In this document: in pieces, positions 47,116-54,962 of the stretch | Layout: each line of letters starts with the position of its first letter | Numbering within the stretch: the first letter of the stretch is position 1 | Assembly: GCF_019688735.1 (NCBI RefSeq) | Contig: NZ_JAIFYA010000005.1 | Location: forward strand, 1 to 64,000 | Direction of reading: 5' to 3' | Length of the DNA stretch: 64,000 nt | DNA from: Thermosulfurimonas sp. F29 | GTDB lineage: Bacteria > Desulfobacterota > Thermodesulfobacteria > Thermodesulfobacteriales > Thermodesulfobacteriaceae | Notes under the pieces: generated by a model | The model's database searches: none | Told to the model about the DNA's origin: nothing | The model's input: the letters and a program-made list of their open reading frames with translations, nothing else | Position numbers and translations under genes: made by a program

Positions 47116-48299
47116 GGCTGAACGCTGAAGATAGCGCTGAGAAGAGTGGCCATTATGGAGCCGATGAAAAGCCCAAAAAACAATATGGTGGCCGGTTCGA
47201 GCCCCCTGAGGAAACGGGTCACCGTCGTTCGGAAACGCTCCTCACACACGGCGGCCACCTGAAAGCAGGCTTCGGGTAAAGCCCCGCTTTCCTCCCCCAC
47301 AGCCAAGAAATCACGCACCAGGGAGGCCTCCTGCGGAAGATCAAGCAACACTAATCTTAAAGGATAACCCGTCCTCATCCTTTCCGCCATATCCTCCAGG
47401 GCTTCCTTCATTAAGTGTAGCGTGGTGATCCGGGCTCCCTGCTGAAAACTTGCCGGCAGGGACAATCCCCCCTTCAACATAAGCCCTATTGCGCGAAAAA
47501 TCCGTGCCAGTTCCGCCCACACCAGCACCTTGCCCACCCAGGGCATTCGGATCAATCTCCTTTCCAGCCACAGACGCTGCTCCTCACCTCTTAGCCATCG
47601 CAGTCCCACCAGCACGCCTCCTCCGAGACCGAGAAGAACATAGGCCCCGTAGTCCCGCCAGAAAAGACCGGCCTTTAGAAGATATAGGGTAAAACGGGGA
47701 GGTGACACCCCGAAATCCTCAAAGATGGAAGCAAACCGGGGCAGGATATAGACTAGAATGGTCTGGACCGCTATTAAGCCGAAAAAGAGCAAAAAGGATG
47801 GATAAAGCAGACTGGAGATCAGTTCGGAGCGGAAGCGCTGTCGCTCCCTGAGGTATTGTTCGAGAGAATCGAGGATGTTAGGTAGTTGACCGGAAAGTTC
47901 ACCGGCCCGGATCAGCTGCACATAAAAAGCGGGAAAGTCCTCTTCCTCGGCCAAGGCCCCGGAAAGGCTCTGCCCCTCCTTCAGACGACTTCTCAAGCGA
48001 CCCGCGAGCTGGACCAGACGATGACCGGCCGTAGCACTCAGGATTTTTTCCATAAAAGAAAGGGCCCGGTCCAGAGGAAGTCCCCCTTTTACCAGACGCG
48101 AGAGCTGTTCAGTAAAGAGAAGGATTTCTTCCTCTCCGAGTTTTCGTCGGGGCAGAAGGCTTTTTCTCCTGTACGGTTCCACCTCTATAGGGATTAATCC
48201 CCTGTCACGGAGGCTCTGGAGAGCGGCCTGAAGGTCCCGGGCCTCCAGCCAGCCCTTCTCTTCCCGCCCTTCTCTTAAGGCCAGATAGCGATACTTCAT
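47112..48299 (-). CDS. gspF: T2SS inner-membrane platform protein GspF
   Basis: 395 residues with two GspF/PilC helical domains. The first has ILLFTEQLSRLVKGGLPLDRAL, LSGALAEEEDFPAFYVQLIRAGEL and GQLPNILDSLEQYLRER. The second has ELARIFRAIGLMLKGGLSLP and FLAVGEESGALPEACFQVA. Membrane segments occur at SLLYPSFLLFFGLIAVQTIL, YGAYVLLGLGGGVLVG and PATILFFGLFIGSIMATLL. The N-terminal YLALREGREEKGWLEA is the family start. It overlaps gspC by 4 bp and the Kazal gene by 4 bp. Confidence 0.96.
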   Translation of the reverse strand: MKYRYLALREGREEKGWLEARDLQAALQSLRDRGLIPIEVEPYRRKSLLPRRKLGEEEILLFTEQLSRLVKGGLPLDRALSFMEKILSATAGHRLVQLAGRLRSRLKEGQSLSGALAEEEDFPAFYVQLIRAGELSGQLPNILDSLEQYLRERQRFRSELISSLLYPSFLLFFGLIAVQTILVYILPRFASIFEDFGVSPPRFTLYLLKAGLFWRDYGAYVLLGLGGGVLVGLRWLRGEEQRLWLERRLIRMPWVGKVLVWAELARIFRAIGLMLKGGLSLPASFQQGARITTLHLMKEALEDMAERMRTGYPLRLVLLDLPQEASLVRDFLAVGEESGALPEACFQVAAVCEERFRTTVTRFLRGLEPATILFFGLFIGSIMATLLSAIFSVQP

Positions 48300-49111
48300 T
48301 GCCCGGATGGAGGAAGAAAGGGAAAAGGCGCTTTCCGGGAGGGTGCTGGAGCTCGTCCTTCTCTGATGCGCTTGAGTAATTCAAGAAAGGGATTGCGGCC
48401 GGGGTTCTTTCCGGAGTGGTTTTTGGCTTCGGGACCGGTTCGGGGAGCGGAGGACCTCGCCTTACGAGAAGAGACGGAAATAGAGGTTTTACTCCCGCGG
48501 GTGCTGGAAGCGACTCCGGAGGGAAAAGCGCCCCCCTTCCCGGGCTTTCTCCCTCCGCCAGTCCTGGCCGGGGCGGCGGCCGTGCGGGAAGGTTTTGAGA
48601 CCGGAGGACCTGGGGGAGGAAGGGGTCTTTTTCGCTCGGGTGACAGAGCCAGAGAGAGCCAGAGCCCCCCGCAGGGGCCGCCTCCGAGTTTGATCCTTCC
48701 CCTTTCCACCTTTTCCACCGTACAGTCACCTATGTTCTCTCCTGAGCGCAAACGCACGATGCGCCGGGAAGGTAGTTCCTCAAGATGGAGCAATGTTTTA
48801 GCCGGGGGTTTAAGTTCCAGCACGGCCCAGCACTCCCTGCCCAGGCAATAAGTTCCTCTGAGTATTAAATTTTTATTCAATCTGTCTGCGCTTATAGAAG
48901 AAGCTCCGGAATGAGTTTTCGTCTCCGAAGGCCTGAAGCTTCTTTCCGGAGAAAAGAGATTGCGCTCCACCAGCGGATCGTTTGCGTCGGAGGCTAAAAG
49001 CGGAAACCGGGCTGTAAAAAGACTTAAAAGTAGTATAATACACTCCAGCCTCAGGAAAAAAAGGAAACGACGGAAAAGGATGTCTCTGGACTTAACCGTA
49101 TCCATCGTCAC
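48296..49111 (-). CDS. gspC: T2SS GspC-like protein (HR domain, no PDZ)
   Basis: 271 residues. One membrane helix (LECIILLLSLFTARFPLL) precedes the HR-like domain: VERNLFSPERS, NLILRGTYCLGRECWAVLEL, ... SGENIGDCTVEKVERGRIKL. These resemble GspC, which links the inner platform to the secretin. The C-terminal 100 residues are Pro/Arg/Lys-rich and probably disordered instead of a PDZ domain. Its start overlaps the divergent GT2 gene by 32 bp; a later in-frame start at 49105 is possible. Confidence 0.7.
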   Translation of the reverse strand: MTMDTVKSRDILFRRFLFFLRLECIILLLSLFTARFPLLASDANDPLVERNLFSPERSFRPSETKTHSGASSISADRLNKNLILRGTYCLGRECWAVLELKPPAKTLLHLEELPSRRIVRLRSGENIGDCTVEKVERGRIKLGGGPCGGLWLSLALSPERKRPLPPPGPPVSKPSRTAAAPARTGGGRKPGKGGAFPSGVASSTRGSKTSISVSSRKARSSAPRTGPEAKNHSGKNPGRNPFLELLKRIREGRAPAPSRKAPFPFLPPSGQ

Positions 49112-49922
49112 CTACAACGATCCGCCGGAAATAGTGGAAAAAGCCCTGCAGAGTCTTCTTTCTTCCGGACTCCGATTGAAAGTCTACCTGATCTGTAACG
49201 GCAATGCAAATAGTCTGCCCGAAATAGCCCGGGATTCGCGCATCATAATTCGTAAAAGTCCTTCCAATCAGGGATATGCCCGGGGCAACAACCTCGTGCT
49301 GCGCGAGGTCCTTAACAATTCCCCTCCTCCTTTTCACCTAGTCATGAATCCGGATGTTTATTTCGGCGAAGGAGTTCTGGAAGAACTGTTCGATTTCATG
49401 CGAGAAAACCGGGACATCGGTCTCGTGATGCCTCGGGTTTTATATCCGGACGGTCGCCTCCAGTACCTATGTAAGCTACTCCCTTCCCCCCTGGTGCTCT
49501 TTCTCCGGCGGTTTCCGGTGAATCGGAAGTTGCGGGAGTACTTCAATCGCTACTACGAACTTCGCTTTGCCGATTACAATCGAATCATGGAGGTTCCCTT
49601 TCTTTCCGGATGTTTCATGTTTTTGAGGACGCGAGCCCTAAAAAAGGTGGGCCTTTTCGACGAACGCTTTTTTCTGTACTTCGAGGATACGGATCTTTCC
49701 AGGCGGATATGGAGGGCCTTTCGAAATGTTTACTACCCTCTGGTGCACATTTATCACATACACCGCCGGGCCTCCTATCGGGATCCGGATATTCTAAAAG
49801 TTCATCTCCGTTCAGCGATACAATATTTTAATAAGTGGGGCTGGTTTATAGATCCGGAACGCTGGAGAATAAACCGGGAAGTAATAAAGAACCTGAAGAC
49901 GGATTCGGGCAGCGGAGACTGA
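49080..49922 (+). CDS. GT2 family glycosyltransferase
   Basis: About 280 residues from ATG 49080 (AAAAGG upstream); a longer frame from 48960 would run deep into gspC. GT-A motifs: LTVSIVTYNDPPEIVEKAL, NQGYARGNNLVL, HLVMNPDVYFGE (DxD equivalent), FLSGCFMFLRTRALKKVG, YFEDTDLSRRIWR. Similar to rhamnosyl- or WbbL-like transferases. The stop (TGATG) abuts the gspJ-like gene. Starts the plus-strand glycan operon. Confidence 0.88.
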   Translation: MSLDLTVSIVTYNDPPEIVEKALQSLLSSGLRLKVYLICNGNANSLPEIARDSRIIIRKSPSNQGYARGNNLVLREVLNNSPPPFHLVMNPDVYFGEGVLEELFDFMRENRDIGLVMPRVLYPDGRLQYLCKLLPSPLVLFLRRFPVNRKLREYFNRYYELRFADYNRIMEVPFLSGCFMFLRTRALKKVGLFDERFFLYFEDTDLSRRIWRAFRNVYYPLVHIYHIHRRASYRDPDILKVHLRSAIQYFNKWGWFIDPERWRINREVIKNLKTDSGSGD

Positions 49923-49923
49923 T

Positions 49924-50457
49924 GTGGAGGTTATCCCGGGGGGGCGGCGAGGTTTTACCCTCATAGAACTGCTTGCAGCCTTGGTTCTCCTGGCCCTGAT
50001 CGTGCAAACGCTTCAGAGGGCGCATTTTTACTTTTCCCGGGCCCTGAAGCGAGGGCCTTCCCTTTCGGCCATCCTTCAGGCGGAGGGATTGCGACGCGAA
50101 TTGCACAACATCTATAAGGGCGCGGTCACTTTTCAGGGGCGCAGGGTGCAGCCCTTTTTTCTCTGGACCGGAGACAGACTGGTTTTTATCACCACCTGGG
50201 CCTCCGTTCCTCCGGTAGCGATATGTTACTTCCAACGCGGCCGGCGGTGGTTTTTTAACGAACATCCCCTGAAGGGTTCCCGGATCGAGGGCGACCCCTG
50301 TGAAGGCTCTCCGAAGGAACTGGCTCTGATCTCCCTGGAGGTGCGGTCCGCCGGGGACAGAGAACCCGTCTCCGAAATCACCCCCGGCGTCCACGGAAAT
50401 TTCATTCTCCATGTGGAAGGAACCTCCCTTCGGCGTGAAATTGCTTTTAGTTTATGA
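49924..50457 (+). CDS. gspJ: T2SS pseudopilin GspJ-like
   Basis: 177 residues from GTG 49924. GGRRGFTLIELLAALVLLAL has the prepilin cleavage site and E5. RALKRGPSLSAILQAEGLRREL, then FLWTGDRLVFITTWAS and SLEVRSAGDREPVS resemble GspJ. Two Cys (ICYF, GDPCEG) could form a disulfide. It lies inside a glycan operon, 1 bp after a glycosyltransferase stop and overlapping rmlA (ATGA). Confidence 0.8.
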   Translation: MEVIPGGRRGFTLIELLAALVLLALIVQTLQRAHFYFSRALKRGPSLSAILQAEGLRRELHNIYKGAVTFQGRRVQPFFLWTGDRLVFITTWASVPPVAICYFQRGRRWFFNEHPLKGSRIEGDPCEGSPKELALISLEVRSAGDREPVSEITPGVHGNFILHVEGTSLRREIAFSL

Positions 50458-51362
50458 AATACTATAATACCGTCCCCATGAAGGCGGTAATTCTGGCGGG
50501 AGGCCGGGGAACCCGACTGTTCCCCATTACCGTGGCGGTAAACAAACACCTTCTTCCCGTCTATAACAAACCCATGATTTACTATCCCCTATCCATCCTC
50601 ATGTTGATGGGATTGCGGGACATTATCATCGTCCTCAACGGTGAGGATCTTCCCGCTTTCAAGAAGCTTCTGGGAAACGGGGAACACCTGGGGATCCGCT
50701 TGAAATATGTGGTTCAGGAAGCCCCTCTGGGCCTGGCCCACGCCCTGAAAAGCACGGCCTCCCTCCTTGAAGGACAGTCCGTATGTCTGGTCCTGGGCGA
50801 CAACATTTTCTTCGGTCACGGATTGCCCGCTCTCCTGAAAAAAGCACGTCGTGAGGTGGAGGAAGGGGGAGGGGCCGCCATTTTCGTTTATCAGGTTCAC
50901 GATCCCGAGCGTTACGGTGTAGCGGAGTTTGACGAAAAGGGACGCGTTCTGCGCCTTGAGGAAAAACCTCGCCGCCCTTCTTCAAACTGGGCGGTGGTCG
51001 GGTTGTATTTCTATGACTCGCAGGTGTGGGACTTTCTCAGGCTACTCAAGCCCTCCCCTCGCGGAGAATACGAAATCACCGGTATAAATCAGATTTATCT
51101 TGAAAAGGGACTTCTTAAGGCCTATCGCCTGGGGCGCGGCTTCACCTGGTTCGACGCCGGAACTCCCGAGAGCTTTCTGGAAGCCTCGGAATTCGTAGCC
51201 GTTTACGAAAAGCGGTCCGGAAAGATGCTGGCCTGTCCGGAGGAAATCGCTCTGGCTAACGGCTGGATATCTTCCGAAGAGATCCTATCTCGATGCAACA
51301 TGTTCGGGGATGGTCTCTATTCTCAATATCTCAAGAGGTTGATTGAAGAGCATACAAGATGA
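50454..51362 (+). CDS. rmlA: Glucose-1-phosphate thymidylyltransferase
   Basis: 302 residues at most. MKAVILAGGRGTRLFPITVA (nucleotide-binding GGxGTRL), NKHLLPVYNKPMIYYPLSIL, LVLGDNIFFGHGL, YGVAEFDEKGRVLRLEEKP and TWFDAGTPESFLEASEFV are diagnostic of RmlA. It makes dTDP-glucose, precursor of dTDP-rhamnose and related sugars. The first ATG (50454) overlaps the gspJ stop; the family start suggests ATG 50478. No rmlB, C or D is in the window. Confidence 0.95.
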   Translation: MKYYNTVPMKAVILAGGRGTRLFPITVAVNKHLLPVYNKPMIYYPLSILMLMGLRDIIIVLNGEDLPAFKKLLGNGEHLGIRLKYVVQEAPLGLAHALKSTASLLEGQSVCLVLGDNIFFGHGLPALLKKARREVEEGGGAAIFVYQVHDPERYGVAEFDEKGRVLRLEEKPRRPSSNWAVVGLYFYDSQVWDFLRLLKPSPRGEYEITGINQIYLEKGLLKAYRLGRGFTWFDAGTPESFLEASEFVAVYEKRSGKMLACPEEIALANGWISSEEILSRCNMFGDGLYSQYLKRLIEEHTR

Positions 51363-52459
51363 AAACGAATGTGTTGGTAGTTGGGGCCGGCATTTCCGGC
51401 CTTACGGTGGCCCGGGTTTTAGCGGAGGCCGGCAAGCGCGTAGTGATTGTAGAAAAACGCTTCCACCTCGGTGGTAACTGTTACGACGAATACGATAAGT
51501 ACGGCATTTTAATCCATCGTTACGGTCCCCACATTTTTCATACCCGTTACAAGGAGGTCTGGGACTTCCTTTCCCGTTTTACGCGCTGGCGTTATTATCA
51601 GCACCGGGTCCTAGCCCGGGTAGAAGGAAGATTTGTGCCCTTTCCTATTTCTCCTCTCACTCTGGAGGCACTTTACGGAAAAAGATTTTCCGTAGAAGAG
51701 TTTCGGGCCCATCTTGAAGAGGTCAAAGTTCCTCTAACACGGCCTCCGCAAAACTCTAAAGAAGTTATTATTTCTCAGGTGGGGGAGGACCTGTATCGGA
51801 CTTTTTTTGAAAATTACACTAAAAAGCAGTGGGGACGGTCTCCTGAAGAACTTCTCCCGGAGGTATGCGCCCGTATCCCTGTTCGTTTTTCGCGTGATAC
51901 ACGCTATTTTGACGATCCATGGCAGGGAATCCCCCTGGAGGGATATACCAGAATGTTCGAAAGGATGGTGACTCACCCGAACATCGCTCTCGTTCTCGGA
52001 GTGGATTATCTTCGCCATCGCGAAGATTTTAAAGCCGAGACTATAATTTATACCGGACCTCTTGATGCTTTCTTTGACTATTGTTTTGGCCCCCTACCCT
52101 ATCGCCGTCTCGAATTCGTTTTCGAAACGCATTTCCGAGAAAGCTTCCAGCCGGCCGCGGTAGTGAACTATCCCAACGACTACGATTTCACACGTATTAC
52201 CGAATACAAAAAGCTCACCGGCCAAAAACATCCCTTCACCACCATTTCGTATGAATATCCCGGAGAAACCGGGGTGGATTGCTACCCGATCCCGGCTCCC
52301 GATTACTCCGAGTTGAGGCAAAAGTACCTGGATCTGGCGCGCCGGGAAAAGAATGTTCACTTCCTGGGACGGCTGGGCACCTACCGGTACCTCAATATGG
52401 ATCAGGCGGTACTGGAAGCTCTAGAACTCGCTCGAAACATTCTCGGGAATCATGTCTAA
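51359..52459 (+). CDS. glf: UDP-galactopyranose mutase
   Basis: 366 residues. FAD-binding VVGAGISGLTVARVLAEAGK, then HLGGNCYDEYDK and GPHIFHTRYKEVWDFL. Arg and Tyr active-site regions are YTKKQWG, FSRDTRYFDDPWQGIPLEGY and RRLEFVFETH; the C-terminal VNYPNDYDFTRITEYKKLTG is typical. It converts UDP-Galp to UDP-Galf. It overlaps rmlA (ATGA) and the following transferase by 8 bp, implying a galactofuranose-containing glycan. Confidence 0.97.
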   Translation: MKTNVLVVGAGISGLTVARVLAEAGKRVVIVEKRFHLGGNCYDEYDKYGILIHRYGPHIFHTRYKEVWDFLSRFTRWRYYQHRVLARVEGRFVPFPISPLTLEALYGKRFSVEEFRAHLEEVKVPLTRPPQNSKEVIISQVGEDLYRTFFENYTKKQWGRSPEELLPEVCARIPVRFSRDTRYFDDPWQGIPLEGYTRMFERMVTHPNIALVLGVDYLRHREDFKAETIIYTGPLDAFFDYCFGPLPYRRLEFVFETHFRESFQPAAVVNYPNDYDFTRITEYKKLTGQKHPFTTISYEYPGETGVDCYPIPAPDYSELRQKYLDLARREKNVHFLGRLGTYRYLNMDQAVLEALELARNILGNHV

Positions 52460-53324
52460 GGTCGCGGCCCTGGTCGTTACCTACAACCGGTTACCTCTTT
52501 TGCGGGAAACGATAGAGGCCCTCAAGAATCAAACTTATCCCCCTGAAGAAATTTTGATCGTGGACAATTTTTCCGGAGATGGTACTCGGGAATGGCTAAC
52601 GGGGGAAGCCAAACGCTATGGTTTGAAAACCCTGTTTCTTCCCGAAAATACCGGCGGAGCCGGAGGATTTTTTCATGGCCTGAAGTGGTTAAGCTTAAAC
52701 TGGCAGGGAGACTTTATCTGGTTGCTTGACGATGACGCCTGTCCGGAGGCGGAGGCTCTGCATAAACTCCTTGGAGCAGCCCGGCAATTGCCGAAAGCAC
52801 TGGGTTTTTTCCCGGGAGTTTACACCCGACAGGGCCAAATAGAAGGGTATTCCTGGCCCAAGAAACATTATCGTCCCGGCGATTTTCCCCCACACCCGGG
52901 CTACTCCCTGAAGGAGACAGGAGAGGAGCCGCTGGGACCGGTAGCCGTGGGAACCTTCGTGGGGCTGCTTCTCAAATTTTCAGCCTTTAAAAATATAGGT
53001 TTCCCCAGGGCGGATTTCTTTATTTGTTTCGATGATATCGAGTATACCTGGCGCCTGTCCCGCCATGGTGAGCTCTACTTTGTCCCTTCGGCCAGAATCC
53101 ACCATCATTATTTTCGGCCGGTCCTGAGAGGCCCCAAAGTCTACTACTTTTTCAGAAACTGGACCTATTTGTCCGTCCACATAGGAGCCAGAAGCCGTAC
53201 TAGAGCTTTTATCTTTTGGTGGCTATATCTCCTGCGACACAGGAACTTCTCGGTGAAGGAATGGAAATTGGGTCTTAAAGGAATAAGAGACGGAATTTCA
53301 GGACGTCTGGGCAAACGCTTATAA
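52452..53324 (+). CDS. GT2 galactofuranosyltransferase-like
   Basis: 290 residues. VAALVVTYNRLPLLRETIEAL, ILIVDNFSGDGT, ENTGGAGGFFHGL (the GGAGGF loop found in GlfT-type enzymes), FIWLLDDDACPEAEAL (DDD) and CFDDIEYTWRLSRHGE. It directly follows glf, so Galf transfer is the obvious role, although only inferred. Cytoplasmic, membrane-associated C-terminus (FIFWWLYLLRHRNF). Confidence 0.88.
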   Translation: MSKVAALVVTYNRLPLLRETIEALKNQTYPPEEILIVDNFSGDGTREWLTGEAKRYGLKTLFLPENTGGAGGFFHGLKWLSLNWQGDFIWLLDDDACPEAEALHKLLGAARQLPKALGFFPGVYTRQGQIEGYSWPKKHYRPGDFPPHPGYSLKETGEEPLGPVAVGTFVGLLLKFSAFKNIGFPRADFFICFDDIEYTWRLSRHGELYFVPSARIHHHYFRPVLRGPKVYYFFRNWTYLSVHIGARSRTRAFIFWWLYLLRHRNFSVKEWKLGLKGIRDGISGRLGKRL

Positions 53325-53340
53325 AGCGAGATTTTCGGAG

Positions 53341-54741
53341 ATGACTCCAAAATCAAAAATTTTGATCATCATTGTGACCTGGAACAAAAAAGATTATGTC
53401 CTGAACCTTTTACGCTCCCTACGTCAACAAACCTATCCCCAGGAGCTTCTGGACATACTGGTGGTGGACAACGCTTCTACCGATGGAACGGTACAGGCCA
53501 TCAAAAGTGCTTTTCCCGAAGTAAAACTTATCGAAAACACTGAAAATTTGGGAGGAACCGGGGGATTCAATACCGGCCTTCGCTACGCCTTCTCTTTGCC
53601 TGAAGATCGGTACGACTATTTATGGTTGCTTGACAATGATGTTCTTGTTCATCGAGAGGCCCTCGCGCATTTGGTGGAGGCCCTGGAAACCCACCGGGAT
53701 CTCGGAGCATGTGGTTCCGTAATGCTTCAGCTGGATTACCCCTGGCGCATAAACGAAATAGGAGCCTTCTTTGATTTTACTACCGGGCGGCTGGTGTTGA
53801 ATTACCATCTAACGGAAATCCCCCTCTGGCGCGGACGGACCGCGGAAAGTCTTTTATCCGAGCCTCCGGATCTGAGCCGATATATCCCGGGCCTTCCTCA
53901 GATAATAGAGGTGGATTATGTGGCCGCGGCTTCGCTACTAGTAAGGAATACCGTGGCGCGTAAGGCCGGGTTATGGAAAGACTTTTTCATTCATTTTGAC
54001 GATGTGGAATGGTGCCTCCGAATCGCTCGCCTCGGATACGGGGTGGCGGTCTGCACGCGTTCCCTCATCTGGCATCTTTCCGGCATAGCCAAAGTCCCTA
54101 CCTGGGTACTTTACTACGACAATCGGAATGTACTCGAGGTGGTGCGGGAACACGGAGACCACGCGCATCTTCGGTGCGTTTTCAGAAGGATCGCACGCAA
54201 ACCCCTTTATTACGCCCTTATAGGGAAACCGGAACTGGGCGATCTGATAGCGGAGGCCCTGAGAGACTTCCGGAAAGGCCGCTGGGGACGCAGGGGAATA
54301 TCGCTTCCCCGGTCCTATCGGGATCCTTCCAGAGTGGAAGAGGTCTTCCGGCGTCAGGAGATCCGTCGGGTTCTGATATCGCCCACGGTGAATCTCTCGG
54401 CCACGGGCCTTCAGCGACCGCTCGCCCGCGTCCTTCGCGAACGGGGAGACCTTTCGGTGGAAGTATTAATCCCCCGCGGCGATCCTCCCTGGTTCCAGCT
54501 CCCCCGCCAAAGGTTTGTTCCCTACCCCGCTCGACGCGCGGCGCGCCTTTTATGGGTCCTGAAACGTCTTAAACATTATGATCTTTTCGTGCAATCCGAC
54601 TACGCCCCTCTCATGCTTCTTCCCTTCACCGCCCGCTACACCCTCTGCGTGAACGAGTACGGTTTCAGCCTGCGACCGAGCCCATCCCTTTGCGATCTCT
54701 TTCGCCATCTCCCTTTAGCCCTGCGAAGCCTCGTGCCCTGA
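53341..54741 (+). CDS. GT2 galactofuranosyltransferase-like with C-terminal extension
   Basis: 466 residues. The GT2 core (about 1-290) has ILIIIVTWNKKDYVLNLLRSL, DILVVDNASTDGT, ENLGGTGGFNTGL, YLWLLDNDVL and FFIHFDDVEWCLRIAR. The last 130 residues (PTVNLSATGLQRPLARVLRE, LFVQSDYAPLMLLPFTARYT) begin like a GT4 family domain but end abruptly. It is the last gene of the operon; a hairpin-like stretch near 54838-54872 might terminate it. Confidence 0.85.
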   Translation: MTPKSKILIIIVTWNKKDYVLNLLRSLRQQTYPQELLDILVVDNASTDGTVQAIKSAFPEVKLIENTENLGGTGGFNTGLRYAFSLPEDRYDYLWLLDNDVLVHREALAHLVEALETHRDLGACGSVMLQLDYPWRINEIGAFFDFTTGRLVLNYHLTEIPLWRGRTAESLLSEPPDLSRYIPGLPQIIEVDYVAAASLLVRNTVARKAGLWKDFFIHFDDVEWCLRIARLGYGVAVCTRSLIWHLSGIAKVPTWVLYYDNRNVLEVVREHGDHAHLRCVFRRIARKPLYYALIGKPELGDLIAEALRDFRKGRWGRRGISLPRSYRDPSRVEEVFRRQEIRRVLISPTVNLSATGLQRPLARVLRERGDLSVEVLIPRGDPPWFQLPRQRFVPYPARRAARLLWVLKRLKHYDLFVQSDYAPLMLLPFTARYTLCVNEYGFSLRPSPSLCDLFRHLPLALRSLVP

Positions 54742-54837
54742 TCGGCTGCGGCTATTCGCACGGCCCCTCGTGAGCCACGAACATAGAGGTAGGGCAAAAT
54801 GTCCACTATAGAAAGAGATTGATAGCGTCGGATAGAT

Positions 54838-54932
54838 TGAAACCGCCCTTTTTCAGAACTTTTTAAGCGGTTTCTTTAGCATGTTTGTTTAGATAAATCT
54901 TACGCCCCCCTTCCTCTCAGGGAAGAGGGGCA
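54838..54932. terminator. Possible convergent terminator region
   Basis: In the 221-bp gap between convergent genes there are GAAACCGC ... GCGGTTTC (54838-54873, 18+ base loop) and CCCCTTCC ... GGAAGAGGGG (about 54907-54931). Neither has a clean T-run, so the assignment is weak. No gene was seen in the gap. Confidence 0.35.
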
Positions 54933-54962
54933 TTCTCAAGACAATAACTTAATACCCCGGTT

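Noticed and set aside
48960-49079. Extended N-terminus for the GT2 gene at 49080.
   Set aside because: The extra residues are basic and low-complexity, run antisense through gspC, and the family start is at MSLDLTVSIVTYN.
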